Shown here in pieces: positions 16,882 through 24,572 of a stretch of DNA of 64,000 nucleotides. Position numbers and translations under genes: made by a program. Under the pieces are notes generated by a model. The model was given only the letters and a program-made list of their open reading frames with translations. It was not told the origin of the DNA and did no database searches. Source of the DNA: Chloroflexota bacterium (lineage in GTDB: Bacteria > Chloroflexota > Dormibacteria > Aeolococcales > Aeolococcaceae). The stretch is taken from the NCBI GenBank assembly GCA_005880985.1, contig VBIQ01000007.1, positions 124,001-188,000 of the forward strand, read 5' to 3'. Numbering within the stretch: position 1 is the first letter of the stretch; every line of letters starts with the position of its first letter.

Positions 16882-18574
16882 CGGGGAGCGGAGCCGCCGT
16901 CTCGCCGGGCGCGTAGCGCGCCCGCAGAACCTTCTTGTCGAACTTGCCGACGCTGGTCTTGGGCACCTCGTCGATGAAGACGATCGCGTCGGGAAGCCAC
17001 CAGCGCGCCACCCGGGGCCGGAGATGCTCGAGCAGCGCCTCCGCGGTCAGGCGGCCGCGCGCTTCCGGCCGCGGCACCACGCAGGCGAGTGGACGCTCGT
17101 CCCACTTGGGGTCGGGCACGGCGATGACCGCCGCCTCGAGCACATCGGGATGGGCCATCAGGTGTCCCTCGAGCTCCACCGAGGAGATCCACTCGCCTCC
17201 CGACTTCACCAGGTCCTTGGTGCGGTCGACGATGCGGATGTAGCCCAGCGCATCGATGGTGGCGACGTCGCCGGTGCGCAGCCAGCCGTCGGCGAACTTG
17301 TCCGGCGGGGCACCGTCGCGGTAGTACTCGCGGGCGATCCAGGGCCCGCGCACCCGGATCTCGCCCATGGTGACGCCGTCGCGCGGTACCGGAGCGCCGT
17401 TCTCGTCGACGACGCGGAGCACGACGCCCGGCACCGCCCTGCCCTGCGACATCGCGTAGGAGCGCCGGGTCGCCTCGTCCGCCTCTGCTCCCGGTTCGAC
17501 GGGAAGGTGCGACACGCTGCCGATCGGGCTGGTCTCGGTCATCCCCCAGGCGTGCAGGATCGGGACGCCGATCTCGCGCTCGAAGGCCGCGGAGAGCGAT
17601 TCCGTCACCGCGGAACCGCCGCAGACCGCGAAGCGCAGCGACGACAGATCAGGCTTGGCGCGTCGCCAGTGATCGAGCACCCCGCTCCAGATGGTGGGCA
17701 CCCCCGCGGCGAGGGTGCAGCGCTCGCTCTCGATCAGCTGGCAGATGGCCGCCGGAGAGAGATCGCGCCCGGGCAGCACCAGCGACGCACCGACCAGCGC
17801 CGACGCGTGCGGAAGTCCCCACGAATTGGCATGGAACATCGGCACGATGGCGCAGACGGTGTCGCGCGAGCTGAGCCCCTGCGCATCGGCGAGGCCCACC
17901 GCCAGACTGTGGAGCACGGTGCTGCGGTGGCTGTAGACGACGCCCTTGGGGTTGCCGGTGGTGCCGCTCGTGTAACACATCGCGGCGGCCGCGTTCTCGT
18001 CGACCTGCGGCCAGGCCGCCAGTGGTTCGGCGGCGGCGACGAGCTCCTCGTAGTCGAGGTCGCTGGACTGCGCCGCGGCGCTGTCGTCGGCGGCGAGATC
18101 GGGCAGCACCACCACCTGGCGGGGTCGCGACAGCCTGGGCTCCACCGCCCGCCACAGCGGCAGCAGGCTGCGGTCGCAGAGGACCACGCTGTCATCGGCG
18201 TGATCGACCACGTAGGCGACCTGTTCGGGGAACAGTCGGATGTTCAGGGTGTGCAGCACCGCACCCATGGCCGGCACCGCGAGGTAGGCCTCGAGATGTC
18301 GATGGGTGTTCCAGGCAAAGGTGCCGACCCGGTCGCCGGGGCCCACCCCCAGGCGGGCGAGCGCCGCCGCCAGACGGCGGGCGCGCACGCACGTCTCGGC
18401 CCAGGTGGTGCGGTGCACGCCGTCCCCGACTCGGGCGATCACGGCGCGGTGCCCGAACAGCTCCTCGGCCCGGGGGATGATCAGCTCGCCGAGGGTGAGG
18501 GGCGTGACCATCATCAGCCCTTCCATCTGCCCCGTCATCGGCCCCGCCACCCCGGCGTTCAGCGGTCGCGCCAT
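16862..18574 (-). CDS. Fatty-acid--CoA ligase, AMP-forming (medium/long-chain type)
   Basis: This is an ANL-superfamily adenylating enzyme of about 570 residues that should activate a carboxylic acid to its acyl-CoA. It has the P-loop YTSGTTGNPKGVVYSH near residue 200, the A5 motif HAWGMTETSPIGSVS, the A7/A8 region DGWLRTGDVATIDALGYIRI and DRTKDLVKSGGEWISS, and the C-terminal lysine in VPKTSVGKFDKKVLR. The sequence style is that of the AlkK/FadD-like acyl-CoA synthetases; the exact chain length is not predictable. The ATG at 18574 overlaps the stop of the upstream membrane-protein gene (ATGA). Met residues at 14-22 offer later starts. Confidence 0.88.
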   Translation of the reverse strand: MARPLNAGVAGPMTGQMEGLMMVTPLTLGELIIPRAEELFGHRAVIARVGDGVHRTTWAETCVRARRLAAALARLGVGPGDRVGTFAWNTHRHLEAYLAVPAMGAVLHTLNIRLFPEQVAYVVDHADDSVVLCDRSLLPLWRAVEPRLSRPRQVVVLPDLAADDSAAAQSSDLDYEELVAAAEPLAAWPQVDENAAAAMCYTSGTTGNPKGVVYSHRSTVLHSLAVGLADAQGLSSRDTVCAIVPMFHANSWGLPHASALVGASLVLPGRDLSPAAICQLIESERCTLAAGVPTIWSGVLDHWRRAKPDLSSLRFAVCGGSAVTESLSAAFEREIGVPILHAWGMTETSPIGSVSHLPVEPGAEADEATRRSYAMSQGRAVPGVVLRVVDENGAPVPRDGVTMGEIRVRGPWIAREYYRDGAPPDKFADGWLRTGDVATIDALGYIRIVDRTKDLVKSGGEWISSVELEGHLMAHPDVLEAAVIAVPDPKWDERPLACVVPRPEARGRLTAEALLEHLRPRVARWWLPDAIVFIDEVPKTSVGKFDKKVLRARYAPGETAAPLPVSEARG

Positions 18575-19041
18575 CAGGCCGGACCGGCGGCGGAGCTGAC
18601 CGGCTCAGGCTCGCGCACCGCCGCCGGCGGCAGAGCCATCAGGTAGCCGTCGATGGCGCGGCGGAGGGGCTCGTCGGCGTGGCCATGGGCGGTGACCCGC
18701 ACGCCGCTCTCGACGTCGGGAACGGCGCCCACCCCGAGCAGGGGCCGCTCCTCGAAGAGGAACGGCGCCAGCGGCAACACCGCCAGCGGCAGCAGGATGA
18801 TCAGCACCAGCGACCAGGCGGCGAGGATCAGCACGCCCACCGCCAGGACGGCGGTGAGCGCCACCGCCCGGCGGGTGGTGAAGTGCTGCCGGGCGTCGGG
18901 CGCGAGCACCAGGTAGGTGTCGGAGCGCTCGACCGGCGCGATCCCCTCCACTCCGAGCCGGCCGAGGTCGTCGAGGACGTCGCTGGCGGGCCGTGACGTG
19001 CGCACCGAGCAGGCGTAGCTGGAGGCGTCGGGTCGGGCCAT
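18574..19041 (-). CDS. Hypothetical membrane protein
   Basis: I do not recognise this family. Starting at ATG 19041 (MARPDASSYACSVRTSRPASDVLDDL) it has 155 residues: an N-terminal soluble part of about 65 residues, a double hydrophobic segment (AVALTAVLAVGVLILAAWSLVLIILLPLAVLPLAPFLF) forming one hairpin, then about 55 residues with TAHGHADEPLRRAIDGYLMAL. The N-terminal part resembles a small alpha/beta domain with DTYLVLAPD. A longer frame reaches 19113 but has a low-complexity Pro/Ala start. It is translationally coupled to the acyl-CoA ligase, which suggests a role in lipid or membrane metabolism; this is inference only. Confidence 0.7.
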   Translation of the reverse strand: MARPDASSYACSVRTSRPASDVLDDLGRLGVEGIAPVERSDTYLVLAPDARQHFTTRRAVALTAVLAVGVLILAAWSLVLIILLPLAVLPLAPFLFEERPLLGVGAVPDVESGVRVTAHGHADEPLRRAIDGYLMALPPAAVREPEPVSSAAGPA

Positions 19042-19130
19042 GCCGGTGCGTATCCTGACCGATTCGAGTTGCCGGCGGGGAGCGGGAGCGGGGGCTGGTG
19101 AGCCGCCGGGCATCCTGGTAGGTTGTCGCC

Positions 19131-20054
19131 GTGGACCTGCCCGCGCCCACGAACGCGACGCTGAGCCCGCTGCTGCTGATCACGCTCGCCGCGGCCGGGG
19201 CCGGGGCGGCGTGGCCGCTGCGGAACGCGGCCAGGGCCGGAGCCTCGGCCACCGGCTGGCGCATCGCCTCGGCGGCCGGCGCCCTGGTCCTGCTCGCGGT
19301 CGCCTTCGTGTCACCGCTGGCGACGGTGGCGGCCCACTACCTGCTGACCGCCCACCTGATCCAGGTGACCCTGGTGATGGGTTTCGTGCCGCCGCTGCTC
19401 CTGCTGGCGCTGGCGGGCAGCCTCCCGCCCCGGCTGCCGCGGGCGCTCGTCCGGCTCGCTGGCGCGGCCGGCCATCCCGCGGTTGCCATCGTGCTGGTCA
19501 ACGCCGTGTTCTTCGGCTGGCACGCCCCCGTCCTCTATGACGCCTGCCTGCGCCACGTCGAGCTCTACTCGCTGCAGCAGGTCACCCTGCTGCTGGTGTC
19601 GCTCGTCTTCTGGTGGCCGATCGTCGAGCCCTTCGGGCGCGGCCGCTGGAGCATGGGGCGGCTGGGCAAGCTCGGCTACATCCTCCTGGCCACCGTGCCC
19701 CAGACCTTCGCCGGCCTGATCTTCGCGCTCGCCCACCACCCCTTCTACGCCGGTTACCTGGCGGCGCCGGTGCTGGCCGGCATGAGCCACGCCACCGATC
19801 AGCAGATCGCCGGGGCCTGCATGGCGCTCCTCAGCAAGCTGGCGCTCTTCGCCGCCTTCATGGTGCTGCTCTGGCGGTTGCTCGATCCCAGCGGTGACGA
19901 CAGCACCGACAGTGACGACGGCGGTGGCGGGCGGCGCGACGCGCCCCAGCCGGTGCCGCCGGGAGTGCCGAACTGGGTGCGGCTGCTCGACCGAGGTCCG
20001 ACCGTCGAGGAACCCGGGACGCGGCCGCGCGAGCCGCTGGTCCCGGCCGGGTAA
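19131..20054 (+). CDS. ctaG: Cytochrome c oxidase assembly factor CtaG-like membrane protein
   Basis: The 307-residue protein has about seven membrane helices and matches the caa3-type CtaG family (the Bacillus CtaG type, not the Cox11 type). This family is needed to assemble the copper site of cytochrome caa3 oxidase. Family-typical segments are VSPLATVAAHYLLTAHLIQV, NAVFFGWHAPVLYDACLRH, VFWWPIVEP, PQTFAGLIFALAHHPFYAGY and LAGMSHATDQQIAGACMALL, with several membrane histidines that could bind copper. The C-terminal tail is acidic and Pro-rich. GTG 19131 is the start. No oxidase subunits are present nearby, so its partner genes must be elsewhere. Confidence 0.82.
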   Translation: MDLPAPTNATLSPLLLITLAAAGAGAAWPLRNAARAGASATGWRIASAAGALVLLAVAFVSPLATVAAHYLLTAHLIQVTLVMGFVPPLLLLALAGSLPPRLPRALVRLAGAAGHPAVAIVLVNAVFFGWHAPVLYDACLRHVELYSLQQVTLLLVSLVFWWPIVEPFGRGRWSMGRLGKLGYILLATVPQTFAGLIFALAHHPFYAGYLAAPVLAGMSHATDQQIAGACMALLSKLALFAAFMVLLWRLLDPSGDDSTDSDDGGGGRRDAPQPVPPGVPNWVRLLDRGPTVEEPGTRPREPLVPAG

Positions 20055-20076
20055 CCCGGCCGACGAGCGTCCCCGA

Positions 20077-20391
20077 TCAGGGCGGCGGCAGGACCAGCGA
20101 CTCTCCCGGGGTCAGCCCACCTGCGCCGAGGTGGTTGGCGGTGACGATGTCATCGACCCGGGCGCGCAGGTCGCCGCCGCCGCCATAGTGGACCGCGGCG
20201 ATCGTCCAGAGAGTGTCGCCGGGGCGCACCTGGACCTGCTCGAACCCGTGGCCGTCGCCGCCGTAGACCGCGTTGGCGAGGAGGACCAGCAGGGCGGCGA
20301 CGACCACGAGGGCGGCAAGCAGGCGGCGCCGACGGCGACGCCACGGACGGGGGCGGGGGATGCGGTAGGGGAGGTAGAGGTCGGCGATCAT
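20077..20391 (-). CDS. Small LysM membrane protein, likely SOS-induced division inhibitor (YneA type)
   Basis: The 104-residue protein has a short basic cytoplasmic N-terminus (IPRPRPWRRRRRR), one membrane helix (LLAALVVVAALLVLLANAVY, about residues 24-43) and a C-terminal LysM domain (VQVRPGDTLWTIAAVHYGGG ... IVTANHLGAGGLTPGESLVL). LysM binds peptidoglycan. The same size and order occur in YneA of Bacillus, an SOS-induced suppressor of cell division. Two LexA-type boxes precede the gene, one between -35 and -10 and one between the promoter and the ATG. I chose ATG 20391, with GGAAG upstream; a frame from 20421 would contain the second box. The function is inferred from architecture and control, not from close sequence identity. 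Confidence 0.82.
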   Translation of the reverse strand: MIADLYLPYRIPRPRPWRRRRRRLLAALVVVAALLVLLANAVYGGDGHGFEQVQVRPGDTLWTIAAVHYGGGGDLRARVDDIVTANHLGAGGLTPGESLVLPPP

Positions 20392-20403
20392 CGCTTCACT
20401 TCC

Positions 20404-20452
20404 AAACGTCTGTTCGAGCACCGACGCTACACGAACAGGCGTTCGGAGTCAA
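20404..20452 (-). promoter_or_regulatory. SOS promoter of the LysM gene with two LexA boxes
   Basis: On the minus strand TTGACT (20452-20447) and TAGCGT (20429-20424) are 17 bases apart. A perfect palindromic-core box, GAACGCCTGTTC (20444-20433), fills the spacer. A second box, GAACAGACGTTT (20415-20404), lies between the promoter and the start codon and differs at one base from the box before lexA. A roadblock-plus-occlusion arrangement is implied. Confidence 0.75.
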
Positions 20453-20483
20453 GCCGCCCGGCAGCGGAGCCGATAATGCCGGG

Positions 20484-20948
20484 GTGGCGCCGGTCACCAG
20501 CATCCGTGTCCGGGTCTCCGCCTGCCTGTGGGAGGAGGACCGGATCCTGCTGGTCGAGCACCACAAGGCGGGGCGCAACTACTGGCTGCTGCCGGGCGGC
20601 GGGGTCGAGGTGGGGGAGACCCTGGCCGAGGCGGTGCGCCGCGAAGTGCAGGAGGAGACCGGCTACCAGGCCGAGGTCGGGCGCCTGGTCATCGTCTGCG
20701 AGGCGATCGAGCCCCAGGGCCGCCACCTGCTGGAGCTGGTCTTCGCGGCCCGGGGCGCAGGCGGGAGCCTGGCCGTCGGCGGTGACGCCCGCCTGGTCGA
20801 CGCCGCCTGGCACCCCGTCGACAGCCTCCCCGGGCTCGACACCCGGCCGGACATCGGCCGCGAGGTCCTCGAGTGCTGGCGGGAGGGCTTCGCCGGCCCC
20901 GTCCGCGTGCTCGGCAACGTCTGGCGCACTGCCCCGGCGAACGACTAA
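20484..20948 (+). CDS. Nudix hydrolase
   Basis: This 154-residue protein has the Nudix box G-x5-E-x7-REUxEE-x-G: the stretch GGGVEVGETLAEAVRREVQEETGY lies at about residues 37-60. Nudix enzymes cleave nucleoside diphosphates linked to another group; the substrate here is unknown. The N-terminus SIRVRVSACLWEEDRILLVEH is the usual first strand. GTG 20484 is the start. It is divergent from the SOS-controlled LysM gene, with 92 bases between the two start codons. The LexA boxes could therefore also affect this gene, which would fit a nucleotide-pool cleaning role. That is inference. Its end overlaps the convergent recombinase gene by four bases. Confidence 0.87.
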   Translation: MAPVTSIRVRVSACLWEEDRILLVEHHKAGRNYWLLPGGGVEVGETLAEAVRREVQEETGYQAEVGRLVIVCEAIEPQGRHLLELVFAARGAGGSLAVGGDARLVDAAWHPVDSLPGLDTRPDIGREVLECWREGFAGPVRVLGNVWRTAPAND

Positions 20949-21997
20949 GGCGCCTCGCCCTTGGCGACCTCGCGGAGGTAGGCGCCCAGCCGCTGGTAGG
21001 CGATCCGCTTGCGGCGGTCGGTGATCTCGGTATAGACGCGCAGGGTCTCCAGGGTGGCGTGACCGAGCACCTCCTGGACCAGACGGACATCGCCATCGGT
21101 GGCTTCCAGCAGGGTGGTCGCGGCGGTGTGCCGGGCCACATGGGGGCTGCGCAGGTCGGCGACCAGGCGGAAGAGCTCGGGGTCGGAGGCGAAGCGCCGG
21201 CGCAGCGCCGCCAGGGCGCGGCGGGCGCCGTCGGTGGTCAGCCGGTTGTGGGGGAGGACCCGGCCGCGGGGCACGTCGGCGTGGGCGACGCTGATGAACA
21301 GCGCCGGGCTCTGGTCGGGCCCGCGCGCCCGCAGGTAATCGTCGACCGCGCCCAGCGCCTCCTCGGTGCAGTAGACGGTGCGGTGCTTGCCGCCCTTGCC
21401 CAACACCCGGAACCCCTCGGCACGAACATCGGTGCGGTCGAGGGCGCACGCCTCGGCGATGCGGCAGCCGGTGGCCAGGAGGAAGGACACCAGGGCCCGG
21501 TCGCGGAGGTCGCGCAGGCCCTCGCGGGGCAGGGCACGCAGCAGTCGCGGAACCAACTCGGTCGGCACCGGGTGCGGGTCGCCGACCACATACCGCGGCA
21601 CCACCACCTGGCGACTCAGCTCGGACGCGGTCCAGCCCTCGTCGTAGGCGTAGGCGAGGAAGCGGCGCAGGGCCACCAGGGCGCGGGCCCGGGTGCGCGG
21701 GTGGGGCAGCACCTCGGCCAGCTCGACCTGGTAGCGGCGCAGGCTCTCGCGATCGATGGCCGCCACCGTCAGCGGTCCCGCCGACGAGGCGTCGATGAAG
21801 GCGACGAACTTGGCCAGATCCTGGCGGTACGCCCGCACCGTGCTCGGCGGCCGGTTGCGCTGGATGCGCAGCCAGTCGAGGAACTGCTGCACCTGCTGCG
21901 GCAGCGGGTCGTTCGGTCCCGGGACGTGGGTGCTCCAGGCCGGCACCCGGGAACGCCGGGGAGCGGTCGGGCGGCGAGAGGTCGAACGGGCGGGCAT
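20945..21997 (-). CDS. Tyrosine recombinase, XerC/XerD type
   Basis: The 350-residue phage-integrase-family recombinase has an N-terminal SAM-like core-binding domain (QQVQQFLDWLRIQRNRPPSTVRAYRQDLAKF). The catalytic domain carries the first Arg in LLATGCRIAEACALD, Lys in VLGKGGKHRTV, HVARHTAATTLLE for the H-x2-R box, a GH in VLGHATLETLRVYTEI, and the nucleophile Tyr in the last motif. It may act in chromosome dimer resolution (Xer) or belong to an old mobile element; one copy alone does not decide this. An about 45-residue basic, Pro/Ser-rich leader precedes the core-binding domain, so the start may be later. An inverted repeat lies upstream. Confidence 0.87.
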   Translation of the reverse strand: MPARSTSRRPTAPRRSRVPAWSTHVPGPNDPLPQQVQQFLDWLRIQRNRPPSTVRAYRQDLAKFVAFIDASSAGPLTVAAIDRESLRRYQVELAEVLPHPRTRARALVALRRFLAYAYDEGWTASELSRQVVVPRYVVGDPHPVPTELVPRLLRALPREGLRDLRDRALVSFLLATGCRIAEACALDRTDVRAEGFRVLGKGGKHRTVYCTEEALGAVDDYLRARGPDQSPALFISVAHADVPRGRVLPHNRLTTDGARRALAALRRRFASDPELFRLVADLRSPHVARHTAATTLLEATDGDVRLVQEVLGHATLETLRVYTEITDRRKRIAYQRLGAYLREVAKGEAP

Positions 21998-22020
21998 GCC
22001 GGAATCCTAGCATTAGTTCG

Positions 22021-22038
22021 TGAGAATATGCATTCTCA
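22021..22038. promoter_or_regulatory. Operator-like inverted repeat between divergent genes
   Basis: TGAGAAT-ATGC-ATTCTCA is a perfect 7-base inverted repeat with a 4-base spacer, in an AT-rich gap between the recombinase (start 21997, minus) and the phosphotransferase-like gene (start 22114, plus). It looks like a binding site for a dimeric repressor. The regulator is unknown. Confidence 0.45.
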
Positions 22039-22113
22039 GGAGCTAGTTGGAAGAGATGGGAATTCGGCAACGTCCTCGTCTCAGCCCCTCCCCTGGCCCA
22101 GAATGGCCGCTCG

Positions 22114-23478
22114 GTGACCACCCTCGGGATCGTCGAGCAGGCGACCGGCATCGAAGCGGTCACGGCCCTGGTCGAGCAACGGATCGTGGCCGGAAGCGAC
22201 TGGGAGCTGGCCAGCATCCGGCGCAGCTTCGTCCGCCTGGAGCCGCCTCGCTTCTACTGGGTCGTCTACCGGGTACGGCTGCAGCGACATGCCGCCGGGA
22301 ACGGCGGCGCCGTCGAGGGGTCAACCGAGCAGCGGGTCCTCCACCTGGCCGGCCGGGCGTGCTTCGATCCCGGCGACTGGCGGGACTTCCGGCAGCGGCT
22401 GGTGGCCACCTACGGCGAGGCGCGCTTCGATCCGCTGGGGGACCTCGGCTACCCGATCCTCTTCGACCAGACCCAGTACGCCCTCTGGTGCTTTCCCGTC
22501 GATCCCACGCTGACCACGCTGCCCGCGGCCATCGACGTCGTCGCCATGCGGCGGCTGCTCCGCCGCCAACGCTCGCAGCTGCCGGTCGAGGGCGCGCGCA
22601 TCGGCGGCGTCGCCATCGAACCGGTCCGCTACCTGCCGGAGATGAGCGCCACCCTGCGGTACCGGGTCGAGGTCGGCGGGTCGCAGCAGGTCGACCTGTT
22701 CGGCAGCGTCCGCAGAGGCGACGCCGGCGCCGAGATGGACCGGGTGATGCGCGGCCTGTGGGAGCTCTCCCAGCGCTCTGACGGCGCGCTGCGGGTACCG
22801 CGCCCGCTGGGCTATCACCCCGACCTCCGTCTCCGGCTGGAGGAGGCGGTGAGCGGCGACACCGTGTCGGGCGACCGCACCGCGCCGGAGTTCGCCGCCG
22901 CGGCGCTGGCCGCCGCCGACGCCCTCGCCGTCATCCACGACAGCGACCTCGACGCCCCGTCGGAACTGCTCCTCGAGGCCGAGCTGGTGCGCCTGGACTC
23001 GGTGCTCGATCAGTTCGCCCTCACCCATCCGAGCGCGCATCCGCTGCTCCGCCAGCTGCTCTCGCACATCCGCAGCCAGCTGGGACGGACTCCCGAGGAG
23101 GAGTGGGTGCCGACCCACGGCGACTGCAAGTACGACCAGTTCGTCGAGCACGACGGCGCCTTCTACCTCGTCGACTTCGAGGATGCCGGCGCTGCCGAGA
23201 CCAGTTGGGACCTGGGTAAGTTCTGCGCCCACGCGGTGCCGTCGATGCCGGCCGGCTGGGAGGACACCGCCGCCGCGGACGACGCCCGCCGGGCCTTTCT
23301 CGAGCGCTACCGCGAGCTTCGTCCCCACGCCACCCTGCAGCGCTTTCCCGTCTACGAGGCGACCCATCTCGCCTCGCGGGCGATGGTGGCGATGTGGTCC
23401 CAGCTGCGCGGCTGGCGTGACGCCGCGGAGGTGCTGCTGGTGGTGGCCATGGAGCGGCTGCGCAGCCAGGCGCCCTGA
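22114..23478 (+). CDS. Phosphotransferase-like protein, aminoglycoside phosphotransferase (APH) fold
   Basis: The C-terminal half (about residues 150-430) looks like an APH/choline-kinase fold. PTHGDCKYDQFV near 331 is the catalytic HGD motif, with Q in place of the usual Asn, followed by LVDFEDAGAAETSWDLGKFC in the place of the DFD/DxD magnesium motif. The N-terminal 150 residues contain an unrecognised alpha/beta region. Enzymes of this superfamily phosphorylate antibiotics, sugars, amino alcohols or proteins, and the substrate cannot be named. The start is GTG 22114, with no strong ribosome binding site. A hairpin terminator follows six bases after the stop, shared with the convergent surface-protein gene. 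Confidence 0.68.
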   Translation: MTTLGIVEQATGIEAVTALVEQRIVAGSDWELASIRRSFVRLEPPRFYWVVYRVRLQRHAAGNGGAVEGSTEQRVLHLAGRACFDPGDWRDFRQRLVATYGEARFDPLGDLGYPILFDQTQYALWCFPVDPTLTTLPAAIDVVAMRRLLRRQRSQLPVEGARIGGVAIEPVRYLPEMSATLRYRVEVGGSQQVDLFGSVRRGDAGAEMDRVMRGLWELSQRSDGALRVPRPLGYHPDLRLRLEEAVSGDTVSGDRTAPEFAAAALAAADALAVIHDSDLDAPSELLLEAELVRLDSVLDQFALTHPSAHPLLRQLLSHIRSQLGRTPEEEWVPTHGDCKYDQFVEHDGAFYLVDFEDAGAAETSWDLGKFCAHAVPSMPAGWEDTAAADDARRAFLERYRELRPHATLQRFPVYEATHLASRAMVAMWSQLRGWRDAAEVLLVVAMERLRSQAP

Positions 23479-23483
23479 AAAGA

Positions 23484-23515
23484 AACGGCCTGCGCCATCT
23501 CTGGCACAGGCCGTT
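23484..23515. terminator. Bidirectional hairpin terminator
   Basis: AACGGCCTG (23484-23492) pairs perfectly with CAGGCCGTT (23507-23515), with an inner GCC/GGC pairing. It is flanked by an A-rich stretch on the left, which reads as T-rich on the minus strand. It lies between two convergent genes and can serve both. Confidence 0.6.
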
Positions 23516-23554
23516 CCGGAGGCGGGCTCCGAGAAGCCCGGTTCTACGACTGCG

Positions 23555-24373
23555 TCACGCGCGGCGCCGCAGGCGTGCTCCCGCCGCGACGAGAGCGCCC
23601 ATCAGCATGAGGATGCCGCCGGTGACGGCGTTGTGCGCCAGGCCGCTTCCCGTGCTCGGGGTCTTCACCGCCGAGGCTGCCGCCGACTTGCTGGCCGCCG
23701 CCGCGCCCGACCCGGTGGTCGGCGTGGTGGTCAGCGCCTGGGTGCCGCCGGTCGTCGGCGTGGTGGCCGTTGCCGGCGTCGTGCCGCCGGTGGTCGGCGA
23801 GGTGCCGCCGCTCGGGCTGCCGTTGGCGCTGCCCGACGACTGGGCTGCGCTGTTGGCCGAGTTCGTGGCGCCCGACGTGCCGCCGCTCGTGCTGCCGTTG
23901 GCGCTGCCCGACGACTGGGTGGCGCTGTTGGCCGAGGTGGACGCGCCCTGGGTTGCGCCGCTCGGGCTACCGTTGGCGCTGCCGGCGGACTTGGACGCGC
24001 TGTTGGCCGAGTTGGACGCGCCCTGGGTTGCGCCGCTCGGGCTGCCGTTGGCGCTGCCGGCGGACTTGGACGCGCTGTTGGCCGAGTTGGCCGCCGCCTT
24101 GCTGTCGCCCTGGGCAGCGTGATCGCCGTCGCCGCTGTCGCCGCCAGAGCCTCCGCCATCCCCTTCGCCGCTGCTGGAATCGTGGCTGCGAACCGCTGCC
24201 GAGTTGGCGTCGGACTTGCCATCGTCGGCCAGAACGGCGTGGCTGCGCACCGTGAGAACGAGGGTGGCCGTGACCAGGGCCACGAAGGCGATCGCCAGGC
24301 GCGTCCCGAGGGGTGCCGGCCGCAGTTCCTCCCGGCCCGGCTCTCCTACCCAGCGTGAATTCCTGACTGTCAT
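23555..24373 (-). CDS. Repeat-rich secreted protein with sorting-signal-like C-terminus
   Basis: The 272-residue protein has an N-terminal signal/anchor (RLAIAFVALVTATLVLTVRSHAVLA, residues 25-49) and a Ser/Gly/Asp-rich linker. Four 25-residue repeats follow (residues 96-195), built on NSANSASKSAGSANGSPSG; units 1 and 2 are identical. Next is a Thr/Pro-rich stalk (TPATATTPTTGGTQ), then TPSTG followed by a hydrophobic helix (GGILMLMGALVAAGA) and the basic tail RLRRRA. The end looks like an LPxTG-type cell-wall sorting signal with T for L. A wall-anchored stalk or adhesin-like protein is inferred. Its first codons share a nearly identical 20-base segment with the small ORF at 35,974-36,216. Confidence 0.75.
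   Translation of the reverse strand: MTVRNSRWVGEPGREELRPAPLGTRLAIAFVALVTATLVLTVRSHAVLADDGKSDANSAAVRSHDSSSGEGDGGGSGGDSGDGDHAAQGDSKAAANSANSASKSAGSANGSPSGATQGASNSANSASKSAGSANGSPSGATQGASTSANSATQSSGSANGSTSGGTSGATNSANSAAQSSGSANGSPSGGTSPTTGGTTPATATTPTTGGTQALTTTPTTGSGAAAASKSAAASAVKTPSTGSGLAHNAVTGGILMLMGALVAAGARLRRRA
23789..24088 (-). repeat. Four tandem 75-bp repeats inside the surface-protein gene
   Basis: Four in-frame units of 75 bases encode 25-residue Ser/Ala/Asn/Gly-rich repeats. Units 1 and 2 (nearest the N-terminus) encode the same peptide, while units 3 and 4 have diverged (K to Q, A to S, ATQ to GTS). Such arrays commonly change copy number by slippage or recombination. Confidence 0.85.
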
Positions 24374-24572
24374 CGTGTCACTCCCTTCTGCTTGGTCCCA
24401 CCCGCCTGGAAACTCCGCTACCCACTCCTAACGGCTAGAGGTTACTTTTCATTCTCTTCGAGTAACAATTATTCTGTCAATCCCATCGATCGTATACGCC
24501 ACATAGTGCGTCATACACTTCATAAGCACCATGATATACATAAGAGTCGAACGGAGCAAACGCCTGTAGCAC
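24374..24572. other. AT-rich intergenic region
   Basis: This 199-base gap is much AT-richer than its surroundings. I see no gene. TTGACA on the minus strand (24480-24475) could be a -35 for the surface-protein gene, but the matching -10 is weak. GGGAGTG a few bases before ATG 24373 is its ribosome binding site. Confidence 0.4.

Noticed and set aside
20392-20421. Longer start for the LysM protein at 20421
   Set aside because: It would place a LexA box inside the coding sequence; ATG 20391 has a ribosome binding site and gives the YneA-like length.
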